The notes beneath the pieces were generated by a model. It did no database searches, was not told the DNA's origin, and saw only the letters and a list, made by a program, of their open reading frames with translations. A program made the translations under genes and the position numbers. From Bradyrhizobium sp. 138 (GTDB lineage Bacteria; Pseudomonadota; Alphaproteobacteria; Rhizobiales; Xanthobacteraceae), in the NCBI RefSeq assembly GCF_023074075.1, contig NZ_JADPKT010000022.1:62001-126000 (forward strand): 64,000 nucleotides of DNA, written 5' to 3'. Position 1 is the stretch's first letter. Every line of letters begins with the position of its first letter. Positions 1 through 9,415 of the stretch are shown piece by piece.

Positions 1-1
1 G

Positions 2-262
2 CTCCGCAAGCGCTATGACGGCGAATTTCACCAGGCGCTGATCTCTGCTTGCGGCTCGCGCGAGTTGATGCATACCCATTCGATCGTGTTCGACAAATAT
101 TTCCGCTATGCGCTGCGCTATCGCGGCGCCGAGACGATCAACCAGCACAAGGCCTTGCTGGACTGCGCGTTGAAGCGGGACATCAAGAATGCCAAGGCCG
201 TCCTCACCGACCATATCAATGGCTGCGTCGCGCATGCGCTGTCCTCCTGGAAGAGCAGCTGA
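2..262 (+). CDS. GntR-family transcriptional regulator, C-terminal fragment
   Basis: Only the last 86 residues are in the window; the gene enters from the left edge. The visible part has the look of an FCD ligand-binding domain, including FHQALISACGS and the helix around INQHKALLDCALKRD, where family members carry metal or effector-binding His and Asp residues. FCD-type GntR proteins are DNA-binding repressors or activators of sugar-acid and amino-acid catabolism. The DNA-binding N-terminus cannot be seen. The next gene, an SMP-30-type lactonase 53 bases downstream on the same strand, is a plausible target and suggests sugar-acid metabolism, but this is inference from position. Confidence 0.8.
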   Translation, partial: LRKRYDGEFHQALISACGSRELMHTHSIVFDKYFRYALRYRGAETINQHKALLDCALKRDIKNAKAVLTDHINGCVAHALSSWKSS

Positions 263-315
263 CCGCCCTCTCCCGTCGGAAATCACGTCGGCGACGACTG
301 GAACAGGAATCCTGG

Positions 316-1206
316 ATGACCCAGGCTACGATCCCCGCGCATCGGGTTGAGACCGCGGTCGCCAGCGCGGATATTCTCGGCGAAACGCCATTGTGGTGCG
401 ACCGGTCCCGCAAGCTGTGGTGGATCGACATCGACGGCAGGCTTCATCAATCCTTCGATCCGGCGACGGGCGCCCATCACGTCGCCGCCCATGATGGCCA
501 ATTCCTCGGCAGCCAGGCCCTGACGACGGACGGCTCGCATCTGCTCGCGCAGGATCTGCGCCTCTCCCGTCGCGTTTCCGGCGAAGCTCCTCCCGCCGAA
601 TTCTGTGAGGTCGAACGCGGCCTGGACAACCGCCTCAACGACGGCCGCGTCGACGCCCGCGGCCGCCTGTGGATCGGCACCATGGACAATCCGCTGCATC
701 GTCCGAACGGTGCGCTGTATCGCGTGACCGGCGGCGGTGAGGTCACGCGCTTGTTCGGCGACGTCATCGTCACAAACGGAATTGCATTCTCGCCTGACAA
801 TCGCACGTTCTATTTCACGGACACGCGGCGATACTGCACCTGGATGTTCGACTTTGATGTCGATGACGGCGTGATCCGAAACAGGCGCCTGTTTGCAGAC
901 TATAGCGCTTCTCAGGAAAGACCTGACGGCGCGTGCGTCGATGCTGCCGGCGGGCTATGGACGGCCTTCTTTTCCGGCGGCCGGGTCGTGCGGTACCGGC
1001 CGGACGGACGGATCGATACCATTATTCCGATGCCAGTGACCAATCCGACCTGCCTGTGCTTCGGCGGCAGCGATCTCAAAACGCTGTATGTCACGACGGC
1101 GAGAAAGTTCCTGGATCAGCGCCAGTTGAGCGTCGAGCCGCAGGCCGGTCATGTCCTTGCCATTCACGGCGTCGCACAGGGCCTGCCGGAACATCGCTTC
1201 GGCTAA
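316..1206 (+). CDS. SMP-30/gluconolactonase/LRE-family protein
   Basis: A 296-residue six-bladed beta-propeller enzyme of the SMP-30 family, whose members hydrolyse sugar lactones using one divalent metal. The expected metal-ligand regions are visible in order: GETPLW near residue 23 (Glu), NRLNDGRVD near the middle, VTNGIAFSPDN (Asn) and ERPDGACVD (Asp). Length is normal for the family. The open frame extends upstream, but the ATG at 316 begins the conserved part and falls just after the preceding GntR gene, so I chose it. Likely cytoplasmic, with no signal peptide. The substrate cannot be told from sequence; an aldonolactone step in a sugar oxidation pathway controlled by the adjacent GntR regulator is the simplest reading. 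Confidence 0.85.
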   Translation: MTQATIPAHRVETAVASADILGETPLWCDRSRKLWWIDIDGRLHQSFDPATGAHHVAAHDGQFLGSQALTTDGSHLLAQDLRLSRRVSGEAPPAEFCEVERGLDNRLNDGRVDARGRLWIGTMDNPLHRPNGALYRVTGGGEVTRLFGDVIVTNGIAFSPDNRTFYFTDTRRYCTWMFDFDVDDGVIRNRRLFADYSASQERPDGACVDAAGGLWTAFFSGGRVVRYRPDGRIDTIIPMPVTNPTCLCFGGSDLKTLYVTTARKFLDQRQLSVEPQAGHVLAIHGVAQGLPEHRFG

Positions 1207-1208
1207 CC

Positions 1209-2501
1209 CTACTCCGCCGGCGTCAGTTGCCGCTCATTCAAGCGCACCGTCGCGGTCTCGCGAACGCGGACCCGGGCGCGGCGCTTGCGCCACCAGATGA
1301 CGACGCCGGTGACCGAGAGCGCGGCCACCACGAGCCCCATGATCGAGATCAGGATGCGGCCGAACAGACCGACGATGCGCCCCGAATGCAGCGGGAACTG
1401 CGCCTGCACGAAGACATCGGCGGCAGTGCCGACCCAGGGCAGCCGTTCACCGATGGGGCGGCCATCCTCGCTGTCGTAATAGAGCTGCGCCGGGCCGACG
1501 CCCCCGGCGCCGTGATCGTCGCCGGGGTGGAAGAAGGCGGCGGCATAGACACCATGGGCCGGTCCGTAATTGATCGAGCCGACCGGGATCGTCCAGCCTC
1601 GCGCCTTGCCGTCGGCCGCCGCGCGGGCGGCGATGTCGGCGAAGGTGACCTTGGGCTCGATGGGGTTGTCGAGATCGCGATAGGGCCGCTGCTCATAGGG
1701 CGTCGGCGTGTAGTTCGAGACCATCTTCATCAGCGGCGAGAACACCTCGAAATAGAGGTTCAGCGAGAATGCCGTGAAGGCGATGATGAACAACAGGCTC
1801 CAAGTCCAAAGGCTGAAGGCGCGATGGATGTCGAAATTGATCCGGTAGGCGCTGCCCGAGGTCTTGATGGTCCAGGCCGGCGCCCAACGCGCCCAGAAGC
1901 CACGCTCGAGCTGGCGCGTGACGGCAGGCGCCCGCGCCGCCTTGGCACGCCGCCGCGAGGGCAGCGTCAGATAGAAGCCGACGAAGCAATCGATGGTCCA
2001 GATGATCGCGATCACGCCGAGCACGCGCATGCCCCAGCGATCGCTGCCCCAGAACTCCGGGATGTGCATCGTGTAGTGCAGCTTGTAGAGAAACGAGACG
2101 AAGTTCTCCCGCGTCACCGGCCACACTGCGCCCCAATAGCGCCGGCCGAGCTCCGCGCCGGTATTGGGATCGAGGAAGACCTGATTGTAATCGAGCGCAT
2201 AGCGCTTGCCGGTCGCGGGATCGATCCGCGGCATGACGAAGAACCAGAGCGAATGGCCCTCCTCCGGCGTCATGAAGAGGTGGACGACGCGCGCACGGGG
2301 ATCGCGCTGCTCGATCATCTTGGCGAGCTCGATCGAGGGGATCGCCGTGCCCTTGCTGGTGACGTCGAACAGATGGCTGTTCAGGACGTCGTCGATCTCG
2401 TGATCCCAGGAGATGATCGCGCCCGTGATGCCGGAGAAGAACAGGAATCCGGCCGTGAGCAGTCCCGCCCAGCGATGCAGCTTGCCGAATATCGCCCTCA
2501 T
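1209..2501 (-). CDS. PepSY-associated transmembrane protein, iron-uptake linked
   Basis: A 430-residue inner-membrane protein of the PepSY_TM (PiuB-like) family. It starts with a membrane segment (GLLTAGFLFFSGITGAIISW) and has further helices around the middle and a last one near residues 385-410 (ISIMGLVVAALSVTGVVIWW), with PepSY-type periplasmic regions between. Family members are found beside siderophore receptors and are thought to help reduce or process ferric siderophores in the periplasm or inner membrane. It lies 62 bases downstream of the TonB-dependent siderophore receptor on the same strand, so the two probably form one transcript. The function in detail is inferred from this pairing. 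Confidence 0.85.
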   Translation of the reverse strand: MRAIFGKLHRWAGLLTAGFLFFSGITGAIISWDHEIDDVLNSHLFDVTSKGTAIPSIELAKMIEQRDPRARVVHLFMTPEEGHSLWFFVMPRIDPATGKRYALDYNQVFLDPNTGAELGRRYWGAVWPVTRENFVSFLYKLHYTMHIPEFWGSDRWGMRVLGVIAIIWTIDCFVGFYLTLPSRRRAKAARAPAVTRQLERGFWARWAPAWTIKTSGSAYRINFDIHRAFSLWTWSLLFIIAFTAFSLNLYFEVFSPLMKMVSNYTPTPYEQRPYRDLDNPIEPKVTFADIAARAAADGKARGWTIPVGSINYGPAHGVYAAAFFHPGDDHGAGGVGPAQLYYDSEDGRPIGERLPWVGTAADVFVQAQFPLHSGRIVGLFGRILISIMGLVVAALSVTGVVIWWRKRRARVRVRETATVRLNERQLTPAE

Positions 2502-2521
2502 GGTCGTCTACTCTCATCAAG

Positions 2522-2549
2522 CGGTCCGGCTCGCATGTGCCGTGGACCG
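2522..2549 (-). other. Intercistronic hairpin between receptor and PepSY gene
   Basis: CGGTCC at 2522-2527 and GGACCG at 2544-2549 are perfect complements, and the stem can extend inward (GGC/GCC) around a small mismatch. It sits in the 62-base gap between the siderophore receptor stop and the PepSY gene start. It has no T-run, so it is more likely a transcript-stability or partial-attenuation element than a full terminator. Confidence 0.3.
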
Positions 2550-2563
2550 TCCTCAGATTGAAC

Positions 2564-4897
2564 TCACCAGCGGTAGGTCAGCTTGCCGATGGCTTTGCGT
2601 CCCTCGGCATACATGCAGCCCGACAGGCCGTAGCAGGCGGCGACATAGCGCGTGTCCGCCAGATTGGTGACGTTCAGCGACAGACGCCAATTGTCCCGGG
2701 TATAGGCAACGAGCGCATCGAGCGCGGTCGCCGATCCCACCTTGAACGTATTGGCATCATCGCCCCAGGTCGCGCCGACATAGCGGATGCCGCCGCCGAA
2801 CTGCAAGCCCGCCAGCGGCCCGGTCTGCAGCGTGTAGTCGCTCCACAAGGAAGCGCGGTTGAGCGGCACGGTGACCGGCGCCTTGCCGACATTGACCGGA
2901 TCCTGCGTGACCATGGCATCGACATAGGCGTAGGCCGCGCGCAGGTTCCAACCGTCGGCGAGTGACATCGTGCCTTCGAGCTCGATGCCGCGCGATTTCA
3001 CCTGCCCGATCTGTTCGTAATAGGTAGCTGCAGGCACGTAGACGCTGACGTTGTCGCGCGTCAGGTCGAAGGCCGCGAAGGTGAACAGCGCGTTCCAGCC
3101 GATCGGCTGGTACTTGACACCCACCTCGTACTGCACGCCGGTCTCGGGATTGAGCATCTGTCCGCCCGGACCGGTCGCGAGCACCGGCAGGAACGACTCC
3201 GAGTAGCTGAAATAGGGCGCGATGCCGTTGTCGAAATTGTACATCACGGCGGCGCGGCCGGTGAAGGCCGAGGCATCCTTCGACGTCGAGGTGTTGGCGA
3301 GACCGCTGTCGAGCTGCGTCGTCACGAAATCCTGGCGGCCGCCGAGCTGGAATGACAGACGACCGAGCTTGATCTGATCCTGCGCGTAGAGGCCGACCTG
3401 CGACTGCTTCACGCCGGTATTGTCGTTCATCGCGCCGAGCGTCCAGTCGTAACTGTAGACCGGGTTGAAAACGTTGATCTCCGGCGCCGACGTCGTGACG
3501 GCAAAGGCGGTGTCGCGGAACGTGGTGTTGCGATAGTCGAGCCCGACCAGCGTGGTATGGCTGAGGATGCCGGTTACGAACTTGCCCTGGAGCTGGTTGT
3601 CGACCGCGAAGGAGTTGATGTACGAGTTGCTATAGCTGCCGAAACGCCCGAGCTGCCCTGCCGCCTCGTCGGTGTATCCGGTGCCGTAAAAGGTCTTTTC
3701 CTCGTTGTGCTGATAGGCGTAACGCAGGTTCTGCCGGAACGTGATGTTGTCGGTGAAATTGTGCGAGAGCTGGTAGCCGGCGGTCGCGATCTCGGTGTTG
3801 AACGCGTTGAAGCCCGGCACGCCCGAGAAGAACGAGACCGGGATGGTGCGGCCGTTGTTCGGCCACACCGTGCCCGAGGCCGGCAGGAACTGCAGGCCCC
3901 ACCCTGCCCGATCCCGCTGGTAGTTGGCCAGGATCGTGATGGTGGTGTCCTCGTTCGGCTTGAAGGTGACGGCCGGCGCGATGAAGACGCGGTTGTCCTT
4001 GGTGAAGTCGACCTGGGTTTCGCCGTCGCGGACAACGCCGGTCAGGCGCCACAGCACGGTGCCTTCCTTGTTGGCAGGACCGCCCATGTCGAACTGGCCC
4101 TGATAGCGGTTGAAGCTGCCGCCGGAGATCGAGACTTCGCCGAACTGCTGCGCCGTCGGCAGCTTGGTCACGTAGTTGAGGATGCCGCCGGTGCCGCTGC
4201 CGCCATACATCGCCGAGGACGGCCCTTTGAGGACCTCGATGCGCTCGGCGCCGTAGGGATCGAGACCGTTGAAGTGCACGTAGTTGCTGGAGGGAATCCG
4301 CAATCCGTCGACGTAGAGGCCCGACATGGTCGTGTCGAAGCCGCGGATCTGGAGCGCGCCGAAGCGGGTGTCCGAACCGCCATTGACGTCGCCGCTGACA
4401 CCGGCGGTGTAGCGCAGGGCCTCGCCGATCGAGACCGCGCCCTGGTTCCTGACCTGATCGGTGGTGACGACGGAGACCGACTGCGGAGTTTCGATCAGCG
4501 GCGTATCGGTCTTGGTGGCGGTGCCGCTCCGTGTGGCGACGAAGCCGCGCACTGGGCCGTTGGCGCGTTCGCCCGCACCGGCATTCGATGCGGCCGACTG
4601 GGTTGGCGCGGCCTGCTGCGCGGGAGAACGACGATTGGCGCGAGAGGTCCGCGTCGCCGCCCTTCGCGACGGAGCGATCGATGCCGGCCGCGCGCGCTGA
4701 GCGGGTGCGTCGACGGTGACAGCGGGAATCTGCGTCTGGGCCTCCGCGGAGCCGAAGGGAACAACGAGGGAGAAGGTGCTGACCGCCCCGAGGAAGAGTA
4801 TCTGAAACTGTCGGCGGCGCGTGTCTCCACGCGAAGAAAGTTGGAAGTCGGTCACGTCGTTCGAGGCCCCACGCACTGCCGGCTTGGCCGGTATCAT
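2564..4897 (-). CDS. TonB-dependent siderophore receptor
   Basis: A 777-residue outer-membrane receptor that imports ferric siderophores using TonB energy. The N-terminus has a hydrophobic stretch (ILFLGAVSTFSLVVPFGSAE) before AQTQ, consistent with a signal peptide behind a long basic leader, then a low-complexity Ala/Arg linker. The plug domain spans about residues 130-245: TPLIETPQSVSVV, IRGFDTTMSGLYVDGLR and IEVLKGPSSAMYGGSGTGG are classic siderophore-receptor signatures. The rest is beta-barrel and the last residues are YRW, the aromatic end used in barrel assembly. The plug resembles the FhuE/FpvA/FoxA group, but the ligand cannot be named. The PepSY membrane protein follows. Expression is expected to respond to iron; no clear Fur or Irr box was found upstream. 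Confidence 0.93.
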   Translation of the reverse strand: MIPAKPAVRGASNDVTDFQLSSRGDTRRRQFQILFLGAVSTFSLVVPFGSAEAQTQIPAVTVDAPAQRARPASIAPSRRAATRTSRANRRSPAQQAAPTQSAASNAGAGERANGPVRGFVATRSGTATKTDTPLIETPQSVSVVTTDQVRNQGAVSIGEALRYTAGVSGDVNGGSDTRFGALQIRGFDTTMSGLYVDGLRIPSSNYVHFNGLDPYGAERIEVLKGPSSAMYGGSGTGGILNYVTKLPTAQQFGEVSISGGSFNRYQGQFDMGGPANKEGTVLWRLTGVVRDGETQVDFTKDNRVFIAPAVTFKPNEDTTITILANYQRDRAGWGLQFLPASGTVWPNNGRTIPVSFFSGVPGFNAFNTEIATAGYQLSHNFTDNITFRQNLRYAYQHNEEKTFYGTGYTDEAAGQLGRFGSYSNSYINSFAVDNQLQGKFVTGILSHTTLVGLDYRNTTFRDTAFAVTTSAPEINVFNPVYSYDWTLGAMNDNTGVKQSQVGLYAQDQIKLGRLSFQLGGRQDFVTTQLDSGLANTSTSKDASAFTGRAAVMYNFDNGIAPYFSYSESFLPVLATGPGGQMLNPETGVQYEVGVKYQPIGWNALFTFAAFDLTRDNVSVYVPAATYYEQIGQVKSRGIELEGTMSLADGWNLRAAYAYVDAMVTQDPVNVGKAPVTVPLNRASLWSDYTLQTGPLAGLQFGGGIRYVGATWGDDANTFKVGSATALDALVAYTRDNWRLSLNVTNLADTRYVAACYGLSGCMYAEGRKAIGKLTYRW

Positions 4898-5068
4898 TTT
4901 TGAAGCCCCGCCCTAACTCAGGCGGTTTCAGAGCGCGATAGGAACGAGGTTAGAATTTCTCCAGACATGTGCGCAGCGGGGTGCGACCAATGCGCTCAAT
5001 CGTGCTTCGCAGCTCGGAATGTTTCCGGACGGACAAGAATCTGCTGTCCGCAACATCCGGACACGGGC

Positions 5069-5734
5069 TCAGTGATGCCGCAGCCGGCGATTGACGCGGC
5101 GCGCCAGATAGTCGCCGGCGCTCTGGACGAGCTGCACCAGCGCAATCAGCACGACGACGACGGCCAGCATCATCTCCGGCATGAAGCGCTGGTAGCCGTA
5201 GCGGATGCCGAGATCGCCGAGGCCGCCGCCGCCGACCGCGCCGACCATCGCGGAGTAGCCGAGCAGACTGACCACCGCGAGCGTCAGCGCCAGCAGAAGT
5301 CCCGGCAGCGCCTCGGGGATCAGCACCTTGAACACGATCTGAAGCGGCGAGGCCCCGAACGAGGACGCGGTCTCGATCAGGCCACCATCGACCTCGCGGA
5401 TGGCAGCTTCGACCAGGCGCGCGATGAACGGCGTCGAGGCGATCGTCAGCGGCACGATCGCCGCACTCGATCCGATCGAGGTGCCGGCAATGAGCCGCGT
5501 GAACGGGATGATGGCGACGACCAGGATGATGAACGGCGTCGACCGCGTCGCATTGACGACGATGCCGAGCACGCGATTGACGATGGGAGCCGCGAACAGC
5601 TCGCCCTTCCGGCTGGTTGCGAGGAAGACGCCGAGCGGCAGGCCGAAGGCGGTGCCGAGCAGCGCCGCGACGCCGACCATGTACAGGCTCTCGATGGTCG
5701 CCTGGATGATCAGGTTGATGAGTTCAGGCGACAT
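5069..5734 (-). CDS. metI: Methionine ABC transporter permease MetI
   Basis: A 221-residue inner-membrane permease of the D-methionine importer family (MetNIQ), with five or so hydrophobic helices and the coupling loop VEAAIREVDGGLIETASSFGASPLQI that contacts the ATPase. The start is taken at MSPELINL (5734), the family start; the reading frame extends upstream but inside metN. The ATG overlaps the last 11 bases of metN, so the two are translationally coupled. Length matches E. coli MetI (217). No substrate-binding protein (MetQ) gene is next to it: the next gene downstream is the siderophore receptor. Confidence 0.93.
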   Translation of the reverse strand: MSPELINLIIQATIESLYMVGVAALLGTAFGLPLGVFLATSRKGELFAAPIVNRVLGIVVNATRSTPFIILVVAIIPFTRLIAGTSIGSSAAIVPLTIASTPFIARLVEAAIREVDGGLIETASSFGASPLQIVFKVLIPEALPGLLLALTLAVVSLLGYSAMVGAVGGGGLGDLGIRYGYQRFMPEMMLAVVVVLIALVQLVQSAGDYLARRVNRRLRHH

Positions 5735-6863
5735 AGCCGAGACGCTCCGCCGGGAATTGATGTTGAGAGAGCCAGGCAAGGACCCGCGTCTGCACGTCGT
5801 CGCTGCCGGGAATGCCGAGAACGAGCGAGCCCACATGCTGGCCGCCGATCTCGTCGATGCGGGCCGCCAGCAGCGACACGTCGAGACCGAGCTCGCGGGC
5901 GAGCCGCGCGACCAGGGTGTCGCCGGCCCCTGCCCCGCGCACCTGGAGACGAATCACGGCCTGCCCGCCGGCCGACGGCGCCGCCACGATCCGGCTCGCC
6001 AGCGAGACGGGCAAACTATCGCCGATCACCTCGGCCAGGAAGGATTGCGTGATCGGATGTTTTGGGTGCGTGAAGATATCAGCGACGTGGCCGCTCTCGA
6101 CCACGCGGCCGGCATCGAGCACGACGACCTCCTTCGCGAGTTGGCGCACCACGGACATTTCATGGGTGATCAGCACGATGGTCACCCCGAGCTCGCGGTT
6201 GATGTTCGCGAGCAGATCGAGGATCGCGCGCGTCGTTTGCGGATCGAGCGCCGAGGTCGCCTCGTCCGACAGCAGCACGCTCGGCCGCGTCGCCAGCGCG
6301 CGCGCGATGCCGACGCGCTGCTTCTGGCCACCGGAGAGCTCTGACGGATAACGGTCATGCTTGTCGGCGATGCCGACGAGCGCGAGCAGCTCGCTCACGC
6401 GCGCCTTGATGTCGGCCTTGGCCCAGCCGGCGATCTCGAGCGGCAGCGCGATGTTGTCGGCGGCGGTGCGCGAGGACAGCAGGTTGAAATGCTGGAAGAT
6501 CATGCCGATCGAGCGCTGCGCCAGCCGTAAGTCCCGGCCCGTCAGCGCCGAGATGTTGCGGCCGTCGACGATGACTTGCCCCGTGGTCGGCTTTTCCAGC
6601 CCGTTGATCAGCCGCACCAGGCTCGACTTGCCGGCGCCGGAGCGGCCGATCACGCCGGTGATGGAACCGCGCGGTATCGCGAAGTCGATGTCTTGCAGCG
6701 CGTTGACGCCGGGCTTGCCGCGGTAAGCCGGATAAGTCTTCGAGATGCCGGCGAAGCGGACCATGGCGTCCGGCTCAGTCGCGGCGGCTGACACCGCTTC
6801 GGGCGGCGCAATCGGCTGTCCGACGGCGAGCGATTGGTGAGCGTTCATGGAGACGGCCTTCAT
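5724..6863 (-). CDS. metN: Methionine ABC transporter ATP-binding protein MetN
   Basis: The ATPase of the methionine importer, about 379 residues. Walker A is GRSGAGKSS (about residues 73-81), the signature is LSGGQKQR, Walker B is VLLSDEATSALDP, and the switch His follows in ITHEMSV. The last 80 residues form a NIL domain, the regulatory domain typical of MetN that binds methionine and inhibits transport when methionine is plentiful. Two close starts are possible, ATG at 6863 and ATG at 6848; neither has a strong Shine-Dalgarno sequence. The N-terminus carries about 30 extra residues before the ABC fold compared with E. coli MetN. metI overlaps its 3' end. Confidence 0.92.
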   Translation of the reverse strand: MKAVSMNAHQSLAVGQPIAPPEAVSAAATEPDAMVRFAGISKTYPAYRGKPGVNALQDIDFAIPRGSITGVIGRSGAGKSSLVRLINGLEKPTTGQVIVDGRNISALTGRDLRLAQRSIGMIFQHFNLLSSRTAADNIALPLEIAGWAKADIKARVSELLALVGIADKHDRYPSELSGGQKQRVGIARALATRPSVLLSDEATSALDPQTTRAILDLLANINRELGVTIVLITHEMSVVRQLAKEVVVLDAGRVVESGHVADIFTHPKHPITQSFLAEVIGDSLPVSLASRIVAAPSAGGQAVIRLQVRGAGAGDTLVARLARELGLDVSLLAARIDEIGGQHVGSLVLGIPGSDDVQTRVLAWLSQHQFPAERLGYVA

Positions 6864-7059
6864 GCACAATAGTTCTCTCGCCCGCCCGAAAAGGGCAAAC
6901 AAGAGCCGGGTCGCATCAGCGACTGGGGATGGAACAGCAACAAACGCCTCAGAGGGGCACGCGCTGCATCGCAGCACGCACCATCGCCTTTTCCAGTCTT
7001 TCTTGCAATGTCAGATATTTACGAGGAGATGGACAAAGATTCCCCGATCCCTCCCGTTA

Positions 7060-7074
7060 GAAGAAAATTTCTTC
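7060..7074. promoter_or_regulatory. Perfect AT-rich inverted repeat upstream of metN
   Basis: GAAGAAAATTTCTTC is a perfect 7-bp inverted repeat around one central base. It lies in the only gap between the DASS transporter stop (7103) and the metN start (6863), in a region otherwise free of genes. It could be an operator for the metNI operon. No GC-rich stem is present, so it is not a typical terminator. Confidence 0.3.
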
Positions 7075-7102
7075 GCCCCGGGGTACCAGCCTCTCGCCCC
7101 GC

Positions 7103-8575
7103 TCATCCCATCCGCAGCCAGGGCAGCACGATCAGCAGCAGCCCGGCGAAATAGAGCAGCCCGAAGATCAGGCCAAAGCCCCAGAACTGGCCCTTTCCGA
7201 TATAGCCGCTGCCGAAATACATCGGCGCGGGCCCCGTCGCGTAAGGCGAGATCACGCCCATCAGGCCGAGCGAATACATGCAGAGCATGGCGAGTGTCGT
7301 GACCGGAAGATCGGGGATGCCCGATCCGACCGCGAGGACGACCGGCAGCACGGCGGCGGCGTGCGAGGTGATGCTCGAGAAGAAATAATGGACCCAGAAG
7401 AACAGCGCGACCAGCAGCAGCATCGCGGTCGATGGCGACAGCCCGGCGAGCGGCTTTGCGTATTCGGTCGCGAACCATTTGATGAAGCCGATCTCGTTAA
7501 GGCCGGAGGCCAGCGTCAGCAGCGAGGTGAAATAGAAGAACACCTCCCAGGCGCTCTTCTCGCTGACGATGTCGGCAAACTCGATCACGCCGCTCACCAG
7601 CATCAAGGAGATCACGATGAACACGACGGTGGTGGCATTGACGAAGTTCGAGCCAAGCCCGGGCACATGGATGTCCGGGCTCGAGCCCGCGATCCACAGG
7701 AACATCGCGAGCACGATCAGTCCGAGCATGATCCACTCGTTGCGCGACATCGGGCCCATCGCCTGGAGCTCCTTGGCCGCCCATTCGGAGATCTCGGGGC
7801 TGCTTTTCACCTCGGGCCGGCAGACCAGATAGCTGAGCAACGGCACGAGCACCATCAGGAGAATGCCGAGCGGCGCGAAGCCGAGAAACCATTGGCCCCA
7901 GCTGACCTCGACCCCGGCGGTCTTCTTGGCGATCGCCAGAGCCGCGGCGTTGGGCGCGAGCGCAGTGAAGAACAATGAGCTCGTGACCGCGGTCGCGGCA
8001 AACGCCGTCCACATCACGTAGGTGCCAATCCGGCCGGCGGTTGGCCCCGGCTCGGAGCCGTAGATGCGCGGAATGTTGCTGATGATGGGATAGACGATGC
8101 CGCCGCTGCGCGCGGTATTGGACGGCGTCGCCGGCGCGAGCAGGAAGTCCGACATCGCGACCGCATAGCCGAGGCCGAGCGTGTTGCGGCCAAGCCGCTG
8201 CACCAGCACCAAGGCAATGCGCCGGCCGAGTTGGCTCTTGCGATAGCCGATCGAGAACACGAAGGCGCCGACGATCAACCAGACCGTGCTCTCCGCAAAG
8301 CCTGCCAGCATCCAGCGCAGCGACTTGGTCGGATCGGGATCGATATAGCCAGCGACGCCGGCGACCGTCAGACCGATGAATCCGACCGCGCCGACCGGCA
8401 TCGATTCCAGGATGAGCCCGGTGATGACGGCCGCGAACACCGCGAAATAGTGCCACTGGTTGACGTTGAGCCCTGAGGGCACCGGCCACAGATAGATGGC
8501 CAGCCACACCACGAGCGGCGCGACCAGTCTCCAGCGAAAGCCCTTCGCCTCCGGCGCCTGCGAGCTAGCCGTCAT
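7103..8575 (-). CDS. DASS-family (SLC13-like) carboxylate transporter
   Basis: A 490-residue integral membrane protein of the divalent anion:sodium symporter family (CitT / 2-oxoglutarate-malate translocator branch). About a dozen hydrophobic helices are visible. Conserved loops include [18 protein letters not shown] (the first SNT-type substrate motif) and [17 protein letters not shown] (the second, in the mirrored repeat), which together form the substrate and cation sites. The start at 8575 ([10 protein letters not shown]) has a strong GGGGGAAGG ribosome site; the longer frame lacks one. Expected substrates are dicarboxylates or citrate. It is divergent from the nitrile hydratase genes, sharing a 210-base promoter region, which may link it to their carboxylate products, though this is only positional. 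Confidence 0.85.
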   Translation of the reverse strand: MTASSQAPEAKGFRWRLVAPLVVWLAIYLWPVPSGLNVNQWHYFAVFAAVITGLILESMPVGAVGFIGLTVAGVAGYIDPDPTKSLRWMLAGFAESTVWLIVGAFVFSIGYRKSQLGRRIALVLVQRLGRNTLGLGYAVAMSDFLLAPATPSNTARSGGIVYPIISNIPRIYGSEPGPTAGRIGTYVMWTAFAATAVTSSLFFTALAPNAAALAIAKKTAGVEVSWGQWFLGFAPLGILLMVLVPLLSYLVCRPEVKSSPEISEWAAKELQAMGPMSRNEWIMLGLIVLAMFLWIAGSSPDIHVPGLGSNFVNATTVVFIVISLMLVSGVIEFADIVSEKSAWEVFFYFTSLLTLASGLNEIGFIKWFATEYAKPLAGLSPSTAMLLLVALFFWVHYFFSSITSHAAAVLPVVLAVGSGIPDLPVTTLAMLCMYSLGLMGVISPYATGPAPMYFGSGYIGKGQFWGFGLIFGLLYFAGLLLIVLPWLRMG

Positions 8576-8785
8576 CGGCCTTCCCCCTCGAATATAATCA
8601 TGCGGCCCGTTACCCGGGCTGCTTTTGTCCCGAGGGCCTATATTGCACACACCTTGGTGCGATCAATGCGTTTCCGGGGCCAATCACGGCAATGCGAGCG
8701 CGCAAACGGTATCATGAATACGCGGTCCGGACGCGCCGCAACGCATACTCGACAGGCAGGGTCCATTGCCCCTATCTTCCCGACC

Positions 8786-9415
8786 ATGAGCCACGATCAC
8801 GACCATCACCACGATCACGATCATTCCGAGCTGTCGGAGACCGAGCTGCGCGTGCGCGCGCTCGAGACGATCCTGACCGAAAAAGGCTATGTCGAGCCCG
8901 CCGCGCTCGATGCCATCATCCAGGCCTATGAAACCAAGATCGGCCCGCACAACGGCGCGCGTGTCGTCGCCAAGGCCTGGACCGATCCGGCGTTCAAGAA
9001 GGCGCTGCTGGAGGATGGCTCCAAAGCGATCGGCACGCTCGGCCATGTCAGCCGCGTCGGCGACCATCTCGTCGTGGTCGAGAACACGCCGGAGCGGCAC
9101 AACATGGTCGTGTGCACGCTGTGCTCCTGCTACCCCTGGGAGATGCTGGGACTGCCGCCGGTCTGGTACAAGGCTGCGCCCTACCGGTCCCGTGCCGTGA
9201 AGGACCCGCGCGGCGTGCTAGCCGATTTCGACGTCACCTTGCCGAAGGATACGGAAATCCGAGTGTGGGATTCGACCGCCGAGACGCGCTTCCTGGTGCT
9301 GCCGATGCGCCCCGCGGGCACCGAAGGCTGGAGCGAGGAGCAGCTCGCCGAGCTCGTTACCCGCGACTCCATGATCGGGACCGGTTTTCCCAGGACGCCG
9401 GGAGCGCCGTCGTGA
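8786..9415 (+). CDS. nthA: Nitrile hydratase alpha subunit, cobalt type
   Basis: A 209-residue subunit of nitrile hydratase, which adds water to nitriles to make amides. The metal claw is C110-T-L-C113-S-C115 within [12 protein letters not shown]; the Thr in the second position of the claw marks the cobalt rather than the iron enzyme (iron enzymes have Ser there). In this family two of the Cys residues become sulfinic and sulfenic acids. The start is ATG 8786, which begins with a striking His/Asp run ([13 protein letters not shown]) that could hold metal. The stop overlaps the beta-subunit GTG by four bases. Part of a tight nthA-nthB-accessory operon. Confidence 0.95.
   Translation: MSHDHDHHHDHDHSELSETELRVRALETILTEKGYVEPAALDAIIQAYETKIGPHNGARVVAKAWTDPAFKKALLEDGSKAIGTLGHVSRVGDHLVVVENTPERHNMVVCTLCSCYPWEMLGLPPVWYKAAPYRSRAVKDPRGVLADFDVTLPKDTEIRVWDSTAETRFLVLPMRPAGTEGWSEEQLAELVTRDSMIGTGFPRTPGAPS

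Noticed and set aside
933..2561. 542-codon plus-strand frame
   Set aside because: Opposite the PepSY-type gene; composition is that of a reverse-complement shadow and no family features are visible.
3557..4903. 448-codon plus-strand frame
   Set aside because: Exact antisense of the siderophore receptor, whose plug and barrel motifs are unmistakable on the other strand.
4930..4970. Possible Irr/ICE box (TTAGAATTTCTCC) upstream of the siderophore receptor
   Set aside because: Only a 4-bp dyad and not the spaced TTTAGAA...TTCTAAA form; too weak to call an iron box.
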